From positions 859,418-923,417 of the forward strand of contig NZ_CP009687.1 of the NCBI RefSeq assembly GCF_001042715.1: 64,000 bases of DNA, read 5' to 3'. The notes under the pieces are model-generated. The model was given only the letters and a program-made list of their open reading frames with translations. It was not told where the DNA came from and made no database searches. This document shows, piece after piece, positions 1 to 7,675 of the stretch. This DNA is from Clostridium aceticum (GTDB lineage: Bacteria; Bacillota; Clostridia; Peptostreptococcales; Natronincolaceae). Positions within the stretch are counted from its first letter, which is position 1. Each line of letters opens with the position of its first letter. The translations under genes were made by a program, and so were the position numbers.

Positions 1-495
1 AAGTGCTTTAGGGTTTCTTTTCCAATTGGAGCATATGTTTTTTGCTTGTTCTTCTTGAAGTACGTTTAGTTTTAAGTCAATAATAGACATGTTGTTCTCT
101 GCCATTGTTAGTCTAATAGCGTATTTATTCTCTTCAAGCTTGAGGTAATCTCCTCGAATCTCCATCTTAGCCTGTTGTTTTTCTTTTTGTATACGAACGT
201 AAGTATGAATCTCTTTTTTTTGATTTTTAGGAATACGGTTGATAAAGTAGTTTAATGTATTTTTCCCTTTATTCGTGATGGAAAATAACTGACTATGACT
301 TTTCTCTTCTTCAGAAACAAAATCCGCCTCCTTCAACTCCGATAAGAACTGTTGCAACATAAAATAGTTCATAATATCGTTTTCTAAAATGAACTGAGTA
401 ATTAGAGAATTTGTTAAAGAACCTTCTGCTTGATCTAGTATATAGAGTAAAAGCAGCTTTTTTTCTGCTAGTTGTTCAGGTGTATCCACAAACAT
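1..495 (-). CDS. DUF4364 family protein (3' end outside window)
   Basis: Reading the reverse strand from ATG at 495 gives an open frame beginning MFVDTPEQLAEKKLLLLYIL that runs off the left edge after about 165 codons. The pattern (N-terminal winged-helix-like segment, then a mixed alpha/beta part) resembles the DUF4364 family of Firmicutes, which are small predicted DNA-binding proteins of unknown role. A strong ribosome-binding site (AAGGAGGTACA on the reverse strand, 502-512) supports the start. The stop lies outside the window. The family call is from memory of the family pattern; the function is unknown. Confidence 0.75.
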   Translation of the reverse strand, partial: MFVDTPEQLAEKKLLLLYILDQAEGSLTNSLITQFILENDIMNYFMLQQFLSELKEADFVSEEEKSHSQLFSITNKGKNTLNYFINRIPKNQKKEIHTYVRIQKEKQQAKMEIRGDYLKLEENKYAIRLTMAENNMSIIDLKLNVLQEEQAKNICSNWKRNPKAL

Positions 496-683
496 TTTTA
501 TGTACCTCCTTCATAAAGTTTCCTAATACTATATTACTGCATTTATCTAAATTTTAAAAGGACAAATAAAAACTTAAAAAATATTTTTCCTATGTATGAA
601 GAAAGGGATTTTAGAAGAAAATAGTTTTATAGCTCTAAAGTAAAAACTGGTTCGATATATACGCTTATAGGAGGTTATTGACG

Positions 684-890
684 ATGACGGTTGGGTCACA
701 AGTAAAGCAAACTTTAGCTACACTAAAAGGAACGCAGGGTACGCTGAGGACTTATTCGCTGCAATGTCAGCATGAAGAAGAAAAAAAAGTTTATGAAGAA
801 GCACTAAAAACAACCAATGAAATTATAAAGGATTTGGAAAATAGATTAAAAATATTGGAGTTTGAAGAATCTCAATTTAAAGGCTATTAG
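684..890 (+). CDS. DUF1657 domain protein, first gene of spoVA-type operon
   Basis: A 68-residue, mostly helical protein starting MTVGSQVKQTLATLKG. It is closely related to the last gene of the same operon (3708-3914). Both have the MTVG(S/T)Q start and end with an ENR...FK motif, as in DUF1657 proteins. ATG at 684 is preferred over the upstream TTG at 678 because AGGAGGT (669-675) sits 8 bases before it. DUF1657 genes accompany mobile spoVA (spoVA2mob-type) operons of Bacillus; the molecular role is not known. It probably acts in or near the spore inner membrane with the following gene. Confidence 0.85.
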   Translation: MTVGSQVKQTLATLKGTQGTLRTYSLQCQHEEEKKVYEEALKTTNEIIKDLENRLKILEFEESQFKGY

Positions 891-904
891 ATGGGGTGAA
901 ATAT

Positions 905-1765
905 ATGAAGGATTGGGTGGAAATACTGTTAAGATCAATAGGATTATTTTTTTTGGTTTTTTTATTTGTGAGGATTATGGGCAAGAGAAACCCTGGAAAA
1001 ATGACGACATTTCAGCTTGTAAATTACATAGTAATTGCTGTACTGACTGCTCTTACTTCGGTAAAAATAATTACAAATATCCGACTGGGCTTAATTGCAC
1101 TGGCGGTTTGGACCTTATTGCCCATGTTAATTGATTTTCTAACGGTAAAAAGTAAAGTGGTCCATGACTTTATTTATGGAAAAGAAACAATTCTTATAAA
1201 AAAAGGAAAAGTTATGGAGGAGAATTTAAAAAAGGCAAAATTAACAGGAGAAGAATTAATCAGCCAGTTGCGGGCTAAAAACGCTTTTAGTCTGGCAGAC
1301 GTTGAGTTTGCGGTTTTAGAAACAACTGGTGAGGTAAATGTTGTAATGAAATCCGATAAAAAACCCATTACAGCCCATGATCTGGAAAGAAAAGTAGCAC
1401 CACAGACAGAGCCTCAGACGATTATCTTAGATGGAAATATTTTACACGATGCACTAAACGAGTTGGGATTAAATGAAGGTTGGCTTAAAACACAGTTAAA
1501 GGGAATGGGGATAGACTTAACCAATGTGTTTATTGGTCAAGTAAATAGCAGCGGGGATTTATATGTAGATTTATTTGATGATATGATTCAGTTGCCTCAA
1601 CCAAGTGTTAAGGAGGCACTATATGCTAGTATAGAAAAAAGTCAAGCAGATTTCATGAAATATGCCTTGGAAACAAAAGATGAAAAGGCAAAAAAAATGT
1701 ATGGTCAACATGCAGAAGATTTACAAGCATTGATGAAAAAATTGCAACCCTACTTATTACGTTAG
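905..1765 (+). CDS. 2Duf-like membrane protein (YetF/DUF421 domain plus DUF1657-like tail)
   Basis: About 286 residues. The N-terminus has three hydrophobic helices (about residues 8-28, 37-57 and 60-80) followed by a soluble domain typical of YetF/DUF421 proteins. The C-terminal helix pair (about 240-286) resembles the free-standing DUF1657 proteins at both ends of this operon. This architecture matches 2Duf, which raises spore heat resistance when carried on spoVA2mob operons in Bacillus. ATG at 905 is chosen because GGGGTGA lies 6 bases upstream; a GTG at 896 overlaps that site. It sits between the DUF1657 gene and spoVAC in a tight operon. Confidence 0.82.
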   Translation: MKDWVEILLRSIGLFFLVFLFVRIMGKRNPGKMTTFQLVNYIVIAVLTALTSVKIITNIRLGLIALAVWTLLPMLIDFLTVKSKVVHDFIYGKETILIKKGKVMEENLKKAKLTGEELISQLRAKNAFSLADVEFAVLETTGEVNVVMKSDKKPITAHDLERKVAPQTEPQTIILDGNILHDALNELGLNEGWLKTQLKGMGIDLTNVFIGQVNSSGDLYVDLFDDMIQLPQPSVKEALYASIEKSQADFMKYALETKDEKAKKMYGQHAEDLQALMKKLQPYLLR

Positions 1766-1778
1766 AAGGTGATGAAAA

Positions 1779-2258
1779 ATGTCTAGACAAAAATATAAGA
1801 AGCTAACGCCTACACAGCAACAATATCAAATTTTTGCTAAAGATAGAGAACCAAAACGTCCTGCCCTTAAAAATTGCGTAAGAGCATTTTTAGTAGGGGG
1901 GACTATATGTACCATCGGTCAAGCATTGCAAATGATGTATATAAAATATTTCAATTTTACCGAAACAACAGCCGGTAACCCTACAGTAGCTACACTGATC
2001 ATTATCTCGGTTCTATTAACCTCATTAGGGGTATATGATCATATGGCACAATGGGCTGGAGCTGGAACAGCAGTGCCCGTCACAGGTTTTGCCAATACTG
2101 TTACTTCTGCTGCTATTGAACATCGCAGTGAGGGTTTTGTATTAGGTGTAGGAGGAAATATGTTTAAAATCGCAGGGCCTGTTATTACATATGGTGTAGT
2201 TTCAGCGTTTATAGTGGCTCTTATAAAAATTATCATAAAAGAATTAGGTGGGATATAA
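1779..2258 (+). CDS. spoVAC: stage V sporulation protein AC
   Basis: A 159-residue membrane protein of the usual SpoVAC length with four hydrophobic segments and the family motif AGAGTAVPVTGFANT in the middle. In Bacillus, SpoVAC is an inner-membrane, mechanosensitive part of the channel that moves dipicolinic acid into the forespore and out at germination. An AAGGTGAT site precedes the ATG. The stop codon abuts the spoVAD start, so the two genes are translationally linked. Expression in the forespore is expected from the family, but I could not identify a sigma-G promoter. Confidence 0.95.
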   Translation: MSRQKYKKLTPTQQQYQIFAKDREPKRPALKNCVRAFLVGGTICTIGQALQMMYIKYFNFTETTAGNPTVATLIIISVLLTSLGVYDHMAQWAGAGTAVPVTGFANTVTSAAIEHRSEGFVLGVGGNMFKIAGPVITYGVVSAFIVALIKIIIKELGGI

Positions 2259-3263
2259 ATGCTTAAAGGACATCAATCTTGGATTTTTGAATCAAAACCT
2301 TTTATTAAAGCATCGGCAGCTGTTGGAGGTCCCTTCGAGGCGCAAGGGGCTCTCTCCGAGGACTTTGATACCTTACACGCTGATATATGGTTAGGACAAG
2401 ATAGCTTTGAGAAGGCAGAAAAAAAGCTGTTGGAAGAAGCCTGTCAAAAAGCTATTGATAAGGCAGGGATGAAAAAAGAAGATATTCAGTTTTTCTTAAG
2501 CGGTGACTTAATGAATCAAATTATTTCCAGTAGTTTTGCAGCTAGAACTTTGGGAGTGCCCTACTTAGGAGTTTTTGGGGCCTGTTCAAGTTCTATGGAA
2601 GGATTAGCCCTTGCCAGTATGATGGTGGACAGTAAATTTGCTAAAAATGCTTTAGCGGCTGCTTCAAGTCACAATGCAGCGGCAGAAAAACAATTTCGCT
2701 ATCCAACAGAATATGGTGCTCAAAAACCACCAACAGCTCAATGGACTGTGACAGGAGCAGGAGCCGCCGTAGTGGCAGCAGAAGGTGAAGGCGGTCCTAG
2801 AGTTGTAGCTGCTACCATAGGAAGGGTCATTGATATGGGTATATCAGATCCTTTTAATATGGGAGCAGCTATGGCACCGGCAGCAGTGGATACGATAGAA
2901 GCACACTTTAGGGATCTAAACATTGATCCTTCCCATTATGATCTTATTGCTACTGGGGACCTAGGAGCAGTGGGTCATCGTATAGCAGGAGACTTACTGA
3001 TTGAGCATGGAATGAAGATACCGAAAGAGATTTTTACTGATTGTGGGTTGTTAATTTATAGACAAGAACAGCCTGTTTTTGCAGGAGCTAGTGGATGTGG
3101 TTGCTCTGCCACAGTAACCTACGGACATTTTATGAACCGCATGAGAAAAGGAGAATTGAAGAAAATTTTAATTGTTGCTACTGGTGCCTTGATGTCTCCT
3201 ATGTCCTATCAACAAAAAGAAAGCATACCCTGTATAGCTCATGCAGTGGCCATTGAAGTATAG
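2259..3263 (+). CDS. spoVAD: stage V sporulation protein AD
   Basis: A 334-residue soluble protein with the thiolase-like fold of SpoVAD, including the GACSSSMEGLALASMM segment around residues 108-123 and GASGCGCSATVTYGHF near 271-286. SpoVAD binds dipicolinic acid and works with SpoVAC and SpoVAE in uptake and release of this compound. The length equals the family norm. The start ATG immediately follows the spoVAC stop (TAA then ATG), which indicates coupling. Nothing is truncated. Confidence 0.95.
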   Translation: MLKGHQSWIFESKPFIKASAAVGGPFEAQGALSEDFDTLHADIWLGQDSFEKAEKKLLEEACQKAIDKAGMKKEDIQFFLSGDLMNQIISSSFAARTLGVPYLGVFGACSSSMEGLALASMMVDSKFAKNALAAASSHNAAAEKQFRYPTEYGAQKPPTAQWTVTGAGAAVVAAEGEGGPRVVAATIGRVIDMGISDPFNMGAAMAPAAVDTIEAHFRDLNIDPSHYDLIATGDLGAVGHRIAGDLLIEHGMKIPKEIFTDCGLLIYRQEQPVFAGASGCGCSATVTYGHFMNRMRKGELKKILIVATGALMSPMSYQQKESIPCIAHAVAIEV

Positions 3264-3276
3264 GAGGTGAAGTACT

Positions 3277-3630
3277 TTGGAAAAATTTATTTGGGCCTTT
3301 ATCGTGGGGGGAGGAATCTGTGTTATTGGGCAAATCGCTATGGACGTTTTTAGGTTAACTCCCGCCCATACGATGACTGGGCTAGTAGTAACAGGGGCGA
3401 TATTAGGAGGCCTAGGATTGTATGAACCTTTGATCAAGTTTGCAGGAGCTGGAGCTACAGTGCCCATCAGCAGCTTTGGAAACTCTCTTTTAAAGGGTGC
3501 TATGATGGAATATGAAAGAAGTGGGATTGTAGGGGTACTGACAGGGATCTTTGAAGTTACCAGTGCTGGAATTTCGGCAGCTATTATTTTTGGATTTATT
3601 GCCGCTTTAATATTTAAACCAAAAGGTTAA
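3277..3630 (+). CDS. spoVAE: stage V sporulation protein AE (SpoVAEb type)
   Basis: A 117-residue membrane protein with about four hydrophobic segments and the SpoVAC/AE signature [20 protein letters not shown] around residues 53-72, matching the short SpoVAEb form. It completes the SpoVA dipicolinate channel set. The start is TTG at 3277, with AGGAGGTG (3262-3269) 7 bases upstream. It follows spoVAD by 13 bases and precedes the second DUF1657 gene. Confidence 0.93.
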   Translation: MEKFIWAFIVGGGICVIGQIAMDVFRLTPAHTMTGLVVTGAILGGLGLYEPLIKFAGAGATVPISSFGNSLLKGAMMEYERSGIVGVLTGIFEVTSAGISAAIIFGFIAALIFKPKG

Positions 3631-3707
3631 TTTAGACGTCCTTCTCTATAAATTTCACTATACATAGCTATCAAAATTCTATCGAATACTGAAGGGAGGT
3701 GAAAAAA

Positions 3708-3914
3708 ATGACAGTAGGTACACAAATGCAACAAGCTATTGCGGGGATCCAAAGTGCAGCTGCCACAATGAAAACTTTTTCTTTAGAGACACAAGATCAA
3801 AACGCTAAAAAAGATTTTCAGCAGATAGCACAAGACCTAGAAAGTGCTTTAAAAACCTTAGAAAATAGGAAAAAATATATTGAAAGTCAAGAACCACAAT
3901 TTAAGCAACAATAA
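3708..3914 (+). CDS. DUF1657 domain protein, last gene of spoVA-type operon
   Basis: A 68-residue helical protein, MTVGTQMQQAIAGIQSAAAT..., paralogous to the first gene of the operon (684-890). ATG at 3708 follows AGGGAGGT (3693-3700) by 7 bases; an in-frame GTG at 3699 overlaps that site and is not credible. A DUF1657 gene at each end of a spoVACDEb-2Duf set reproduces the gene content of the mobile spoVA operons associated with heat-resistant Bacillus spores. A hairpin follows the stop. Confidence 0.87.
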   Translation: MTVGTQMQQAIAGIQSAAATMKTFSLETQDQNAKKDFQQIAQDLESALKTLENRKKYIESQEPQFKQQ

Positions 3915-3920
3915 ATATCC

Positions 3921-3954
3921 AGACTTCACCTAACTTAAAAGGGCGGTGGAGTCT
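3921..3954 (+). terminator. hairpin after spoVA operon
   Basis: Inverted repeat AGACTTCACC / GGTGGAGTCT (10 bp, one G-U pair) just after the DUF1657 stop, followed by ATTATATAAAT. The U-tract is weak, so this may act together with the stronger hairpin at 3965-4010. Confidence 0.5.
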
Positions 3955-3964
3955 ATTATATAAA

Positions 3965-4010
3965 TAAAAAAAAGAAAAGACTAAACATTAGTTTAGTCCT
4001 TTCTTTTTTT
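3965..4010. terminator. bidirectional terminator between spoVA operon and SASP gene
   Basis: A-run, stem GACTAAAC / GTTTAGTC extended by AAAGAAAA / TTCTTTT, then seven T. Because A- and T-runs flank the stem it can stop transcription from both strands, serving the convergent operon and SASP gene. Confidence 0.85.
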
Positions 4011-4025
4011 AAAACTTATGAAGAA

Positions 4026-4235
4026 TTACTTACCACTCATACTTCTTTCAGCTTGTTCGATTAATCTTTTTACCATATACCCGCCAACATAACCGTTTTG
4101 ACGAGAAGTTAAAGTACCTTTATCTGTTGCTTCATAATTGCTTAATCCTAACTCACTAGCAATTTCAGTTTTCATCTGATTAAGAGCTTGACGTGCTTCT
4201 GGGACTACGATTCTGTTATTATTTCTTGAAGCCAT
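4026..4235 (-). CDS. small acid-soluble spore protein, alpha/beta type
   Basis: A 69-residue protein MASRNNNRIVVPEARQALNQ... with the conserved alpha/beta SASP helices. It has the germination protease site KTEIASEL (about residues 22-29) and the C-terminal block GYVGGYMVKRLIEQAE. These proteins coat spore DNA and protect it from heat and UV, and are degraded at germination. A GAGGAGGAGA site precedes the start. An ACAACATC / GATGTTGT palindrome lies upstream at 4276-4295, but I could not assign a sigma-G promoter. Confidence 0.96.
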   Translation of the reverse strand: MASRNNNRIVVPEARQALNQMKTEIASELGLSNYEATDKGTLTSRQNGYVGGYMVKRLIEQAERSMSGK

Positions 4236-4426
4236 ATATTTCTCCTCCTCATATGATTTTAGTTTGATTTTGTTTTACAACATCTTTTGATGTTGTACTT
4301 ATAATTTAACCAAATTCCTTTAGAAATATGTTTAGTAGGTTTTTGAAACTGTATATAATTATGGAAAGAAATTTTTGATGTTTTTAAAGACCTGTTTTGT
4401 TATAATAATAAAAAGGAGTGGATATT

Positions 4427-5122
4427 TTGGATAAGCAACAACAACTAACAACGATGCTTCTGGAGCTAGGTGCCGCCAAGGTGGGTTATGGAGAATTGGA
4501 GGATGTATTGCCCGAGGAGTTTAAACATCTCAAGAGCGGTATTTCTATAGCAGTTCGTCTATCAGACCAAGTGATTAGCGATATTGACCCTAAAAATGGT
4601 CCTACCCACACCTATTTTCATCATTATAGAACGGTAAATGCATTTATTGATCAAATAACTTTTAAAGTGACAAATCAGTTGCAACAGTGGGGATATCTAG
4701 CTATGGCAATTCCTGCTTCCCAGTCCATCAACCATGAAGGGTGGAATTATCAGGGACTATTCCAACACAGAACTGCTGCTACTAGAGCAGGCATAGGATG
4801 GATCGGAAAAAATAGCTGCCTTGTTACGGAGGAATTTGGACCTCGTGTCCGTTTGGCAACAATTTTAACCAATATGGCATTTAAATATAATGAGGCTATA
4901 ACAGTATCTCAATGTGGTGAGTGCAACCTCTGTGTAGAAGGATGCCCTGCCAATGCCCTAAAGGGTAGTCTGTGGTCACCGAAGGTGCCAAGGCAGGAAA
5001 TGATAGATCCTGAAGTATGCAGCAATCATATGAAAAGTCGATATAAGCATATAGGCAGAGGTGCGGTTTGCGGAATTTGTGTAAAGATATGTAAAGAAGG
5101 GAATCAAGTATTAAAGAGATAG
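4427..5122 (+). CDS. small epoxyqueuosine-reductase-like 4Fe-4S protein
   Basis: About 231 residues. The C-terminal third has two ferredoxin-type cysteine clusters, CGECNLCVEGCPANAL (about 163-178) and CGICVKICKEGNQ (about 215-227). The upstream part resembles the cobalamin-binding region of QueG (COG1600), including GWIGKNSCL. Full-length QueG carries a further C-terminal HEAT-like domain that is missing here, so the substrate may not be epoxyqueuosine. TTG at 4427 is favoured because AAGGAG lies about 8 bases upstream; the GTG at 4418 overlaps that site. It appears monocistronic and ends at a hairpin (5120-5142). Confidence 0.8.
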   Translation: MDKQQQLTTMLLELGAAKVGYGELEDVLPEEFKHLKSGISIAVRLSDQVISDIDPKNGPTHTYFHHYRTVNAFIDQITFKVTNQLQQWGYLAMAIPASQSINHEGWNYQGLFQHRTAATRAGIGWIGKNSCLVTEEFGPRVRLATILTNMAFKYNEAITVSQCGECNLCVEGCPANALKGSLWSPKVPRQEMIDPEVCSNHMKSRYKHIGRGAVCGICVKICKEGNQVLKR

Positions 5123-5142
5123 GGTAGGAATTTCCTACCCTA
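5120..5142. terminator. hairpin between convergent genes
   Basis: TAGGGTAGG / CCTACCCTA stem with an AATTT loop, overlapping the stop of the 4Fe-4S gene. No clear T-run follows, so termination strength is uncertain. Confidence 0.5.
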
Positions 5143-5328
5143 TGTTAACTTCCTCTTTATAGGCGTTTTTACATCTTTTCGAGTACCGTGGTCGTGCATA
5201 CTTTGCAATTGGGCTTTTTGGGACTTTGCTTCTCTATGAAAGTGACGTTCTTCATACTTATAAGTCCTTGCACCATACTCTTGCATATCACCTTTGATAT
5301 TGGTCCATTGGCTTTTTCTTATTGACAT
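5140..5328 (-). CDS. small basic hypothetical protein
   Basis: A 62-residue, very basic protein rich in Lys, Arg, His and Gln (MSIRKSQWTNIKGDMQEYGA...). A GAGGTGAT ribosome-binding site sits at the right distance from the ATG. I do not recognise the family. The composition recalls small spore-associated or nucleic-acid-binding proteins, but no motif supports a function. It is convergent with the 4Fe-4S gene. Confidence 0.5.
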   Translation of the reverse strand: MSIRKSQWTNIKGDMQEYGARTYKYEERHFHREAKSQKAQLQSMHDHGTRKDVKTPIKRKLT

Positions 5329-5478
5329 AAAATCACCTCATAATTAGTGTGAGTTTTTTTGTAAAAATAATAAGGAGCATTATTTGCTAACATAGGAAAA
5401 CTTATGGTACTTTTACTTATTAGGAAAGTTTAAGAAAACAGTAAGAAAATTAATGATATAGAAAAAATTTACAAACCA

Positions 5479-5507
5479 TTGACAATGTTATACAAATTTT
5501 GTATACT
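5479..5507 (+). promoter_or_regulatory. strong sigma-A-type promoter
   Basis: TTGACA (5479-5484), 17-bp spacer, TATACT (5502-5507). The nearest downstream gene is fmdE at 5868, but a hairpin at 5590-5628 and a MITE at 5675-5840 intervene. It could therefore drive either an attenuated leader or a free small RNA of about 120 nt. Confidence 0.75.
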
Positions 5508-5513
5508 CTAGAT

Positions 5514-5637
5514 AATAAAGGTAATAAATTTATAAGGATATAAATATATAAGAAAATAGCTAAAATAATCAGTCATGAAGACTGTTTTGGCCATGAAGGC
5601 TAGTGTATATCTTACTAGTTTTTATGGCTTTATTTAT
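5514..5637 (+). ncRNA. candidate small RNA or attenuator leader upstream of fmdE-like gene
   Basis: Downstream of the promoter at 5479-5507 lie a small hairpin CAGTCATGAAGACTG (5570-5584) and then a 15-bp stem (5590-5604 with 5614-5628, G-U pairs allowed) followed by TTTATTTAT. The repeated CATGAAG segments allow an alternative short hairpin GCC-ATGAA-GGC (5590-5600) that would disrupt the long stem. Attenuation is inference; no known RNA family is recognised. Confidence 0.4.
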
Positions 5638-5674
5638 ATAATATAAAAGAATAAATATAAAACTATTTATAATT

Positions 5675-5840
5675 CATAGGCGTTAACTTAATACAATTAT
5701 CACCAAATTTCTCTCTAAATGTCATCCTGAGCATAGCGAAGGATCTTGTAATAACGAGGAACTTTGCTAATACGTAAGATCCTTCGACTCCGCTTTGCTC
5801 CCCTCAGGATGACAAATTATGGTTTAAGTGAACGCTAATG
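5675..5840 (-). mobile_element. MITE copy 1 (inverted orientation)
   Basis: 166-bp element with ends CATAGGCGTTAACTTAA and (reverse strand) CATTAGCGTTCACTTAA. The inner long inverted repeat is built on TGTCATCCTGAG / CTCAGGATGAC. It is flanked by near-identical 10-bp repeats, ATTTATAATT (5665-5674) and ATTTATATTT (5841-5850). It lies between the promoter/leader at 5479-5637 and fmdE. Confidence 0.85.
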
Positions 5841-5867
5841 ATTTATATTTTAAAGGAGATGAATAAA

Positions 5868-6392
5868 ATGGAACAAACCTTATGGAAAAAATGTGTAGAA
5901 TTTCACGGGCATGAGTGTCCAGGGCTGGCTATTGGATATAAAGCCAGTGAAGCAGCTAAGGAAAAGCTAGGGATTGATTTTTCTAGGGATGAAGATTTAG
6001 TTTGTGTTACGGAAAATGACGCTTGTGGGGTAGATGCTATTCAATTCCTGTTAGGCTGTAGCTTTGGTAAAGGAAATTTAATTTATAGAGGAACAGGAAA
6101 ACAAGCCTTTAGCTTTTTTAATCGCACTACCAACCAAAGTATACGCTTGGTATTAAAACCCTCACAAGGAAAAATGGAGCGAGAAGAAAGACAAGCATAC
6201 TTATTAAATGCGCCAGTGGAAGAAATATTTGAATTTAAAACCCCTAATTTTGAGCTACCTGAAAGGGCTAGAATTTTTACAACGATTGTCTGCGAAAGCT
6301 GTGGTGAAGGAGCTCCCGAGCATAAAATACGTTTGATGGAGGGTCAAAAAGTTTGCTTAGATTGCTTTAAAGATTATTCTAGAGAATTATAA
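5868..6392 (+). CDS. FmdE-like protein
   Basis: About 174 residues. The N-terminal FmdE domain has the conserved CVEFHGHECPGLAIGYKAS (about 6-24) and CGVDAIQFLLGCSFGKGN (about 52-69). The C-terminus has a zinc-ribbon-like CESCGEG...CLDC. In methanogens FmdE is associated with molybdenum formylmethanofuran dehydrogenase. In Clostridia the family's role is unsettled, with links to molybdopterin enzymes and metal handling. ATG at 5868 follows AAGGAG by 9 bases; the longer start at 5838 lies inside the MITE end. Just downstream is a B12-riboswitch operon. Confidence 0.85.
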   Translation: MEQTLWKKCVEFHGHECPGLAIGYKASEAAKEKLGIDFSRDEDLVCVTENDACGVDAIQFLLGCSFGKGNLIYRGTGKQAFSFFNRTTNQSIRLVLKPSQGKMEREERQAYLLNAPVEEIFEFKTPNFELPERARIFTTIVCESCGEGAPEHKIRLMEGQKVCLDCFKDYSREL

Positions 6393-6455
6393 AGACAGTT
6401 ATTATTTCTCTCTAAAGGAAATAATTTTCTTTGAGTAAAACCTTAATGATCATTA

Positions 6456-6483
6456 TTGACAAATTTTTCAAGTCTACTATAAT
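6456..6483 (+). promoter_or_regulatory. promoter of the cobalamin-riboswitch operon
   Basis: TTGACA (6456-6461), 16-bp spacer, TATAAT (6478-6483), about 40 bases upstream of the riboswitch aptamer. Confidence 0.85.
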
Positions 6484-6520
6484 AGAAATTAAGCGATATA
6501 TTTTGAAAAATACTATATAA

Positions 6521-6705
6521 AAACATAAGGTGCCTTTGAAAGAAGGTGAAAAGGGAAAGTGGTGAAAAACCACTACAGCCCCCGCTACTGTAATTGGTGA
6601 CGAAATCTGATAATACCATTGGGAAACCGAGAAGGTCAGAAAGTAGGAGGAACCATGAGTCAGGAAACCTGCCTTGTGTAAAAAAAGCAAGCCTTCGGAG
6701 GGGAG
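6521..6705 (+). promoter_or_regulatory. cobalamin (B12) riboswitch
   Basis: The conserved aptamer elements appear in order: an ATAAGGTGCC start, the GGGAAAGTGGTG hairpin, the CAGCCCCCGCTACTGTA core (6577-6593), the CGAGAAGG segment, and AGTCAGGAAACCTGCC (6658-6673), which is the B12-box. The family folds around adenosyl- or methylcobalamin and normally turns off uptake or synthesis genes. A terminator follows before the methyltransferase gene, so control is likely by transcription attenuation. Confidence 0.97.
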
Positions 6706-6740
6706 GGATGAAAATGCCGTATAGATGTACTTTTTCACAT

Positions 6741-6802
6741 TAACCATGAAGGTAAAGAAAAGAACAGTGAGTTCTTAGCTTATCTTTATGGTTTTTTGAT
6801 TT
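6741..6802 (+). terminator. riboswitch expression-platform terminator
   Basis: Stem CCATGAAGGTAAAG / CTTATCTTTATGG with G-U pairs, followed by TTTTTTG, between the B12 aptamer and the first gene at 6833. Confidence 0.75.
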
Positions 6803-6832
6803 TATGAAATATAAATAAAAAGGGTGGATCAA

Positions 6833-7645
6833 ATGAAAGAATTAAAGGATTGGATAGAAGCTTGGCAGCCTAGTGAGCAAAATACTTCAGCCTGCACTTC
6901 TTTTTGGAATAATAGGGCGAAAAGCTATAATGAAGGCGTACCTATCGGAGAGTCAAATCATGTGATGGATTTGTTAAGAAGCAAAGGAATCCTACAAAAA
7001 ACTAGTACAGTATTAGATATAGGATGTGGTCCTGGAAGGTATACCATACCTATGGCGAAGGAATGTAGGGAAGTTGTTGCCATAGATATTTCGCAGGAAA
7101 TGCTGCAATATGCAAAAGATCATGCGATAAGTGCAGGGTTAGACAATATTATTTATAAACAAAGTACCTGGGAAGATATTGACTTGAAGGAATATGGATG
7201 GGAAAAGAAATTTGACGTTGTTTTGGCATCCATGACACCAGGGGTTTATAATTTTGCTACCTTCAAAAAGATGTTGGAGGCCAGTAAAGGCTATTGTTAT
7301 TTAAGTGGTTTTATTCAAAGAAGCAACCAGCTTTGGGACCCGATACAGAAAGAAGTCCTGGGAGAGGACAGTAGAAAACAACAGGATGATAAAATATATT
7401 ATGCCTTCAATATATTATGGCAATTAGGGTATCATCCAGAGATTTTTTATCAGGAAAGAACTTGGGAGCAGGAATGGTCTTTAGAAGAAATTCAAGAGTT
7501 ATATAAACAAAGATTTGAAATCAATCATGCTGTGCAGCAGAAGGATATAGAAAAAATAGAAAAGCTTCTTGCTGCCCATCAAAAGGATGGAAAAGTAATA
7601 GAAAAAACAGAGGCTAAAACAGCTGCATTGATTTGGAAGCTTTAG
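6833..7645 (+). CDS. class I SAM-dependent methyltransferase, B12-riboswitch operon
   Basis: 270 residues with the nucleotide-binding motif I VLDIGCGPGRYTIP (about 61-74) and the following acidic strand VVAIDIS. A fully conserved class I methyltransferase core is visible, but the acceptor substrate cannot be read from the sequence. ATG at 6833 is preferred because AGGGTGG lies just upstream; a GTG at 6824 overlaps it. It is the first gene after a B12 riboswitch and precedes a complete nickel/cobalt/peptide-type ABC transporter. A role in making or modifying a corrinoid or metal chelator is an inference. Confidence 0.85.
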   Translation: MKELKDWIEAWQPSEQNTSACTSFWNNRAKSYNEGVPIGESNHVMDLLRSKGILQKTSTVLDIGCGPGRYTIPMAKECREVVAIDISQEMLQYAKDHAISAGLDNIIYKQSTWEDIDLKEYGWEKKFDVVLASMTPGVYNFATFKKMLEASKGYCYLSGFIQRSNQLWDPIQKEVLGEDSRKQQDDKIYYAFNILWQLGYHPEIFYQERTWEQEWSLEEIQELYKQRFEINHAVQQKDIEKIEKLLAAHQKDGKVIEKTEAKTAALIWKL

Positions 7646-7675
7646 AAGAAAGCATTGAAATATGGGGGGATTATT

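Noticed and set aside
862-1134. Open frame overlapping the 2Duf gene in another frame
   Set aside because: Runs inside a well-supported conserved gene, has no RBS and no recognisable protein pattern.
6412-6747. Reverse-strand open frame of 111 codons
   Set aside because: It lies across the cobalamin riboswitch; the RNA structure explains the sequence.
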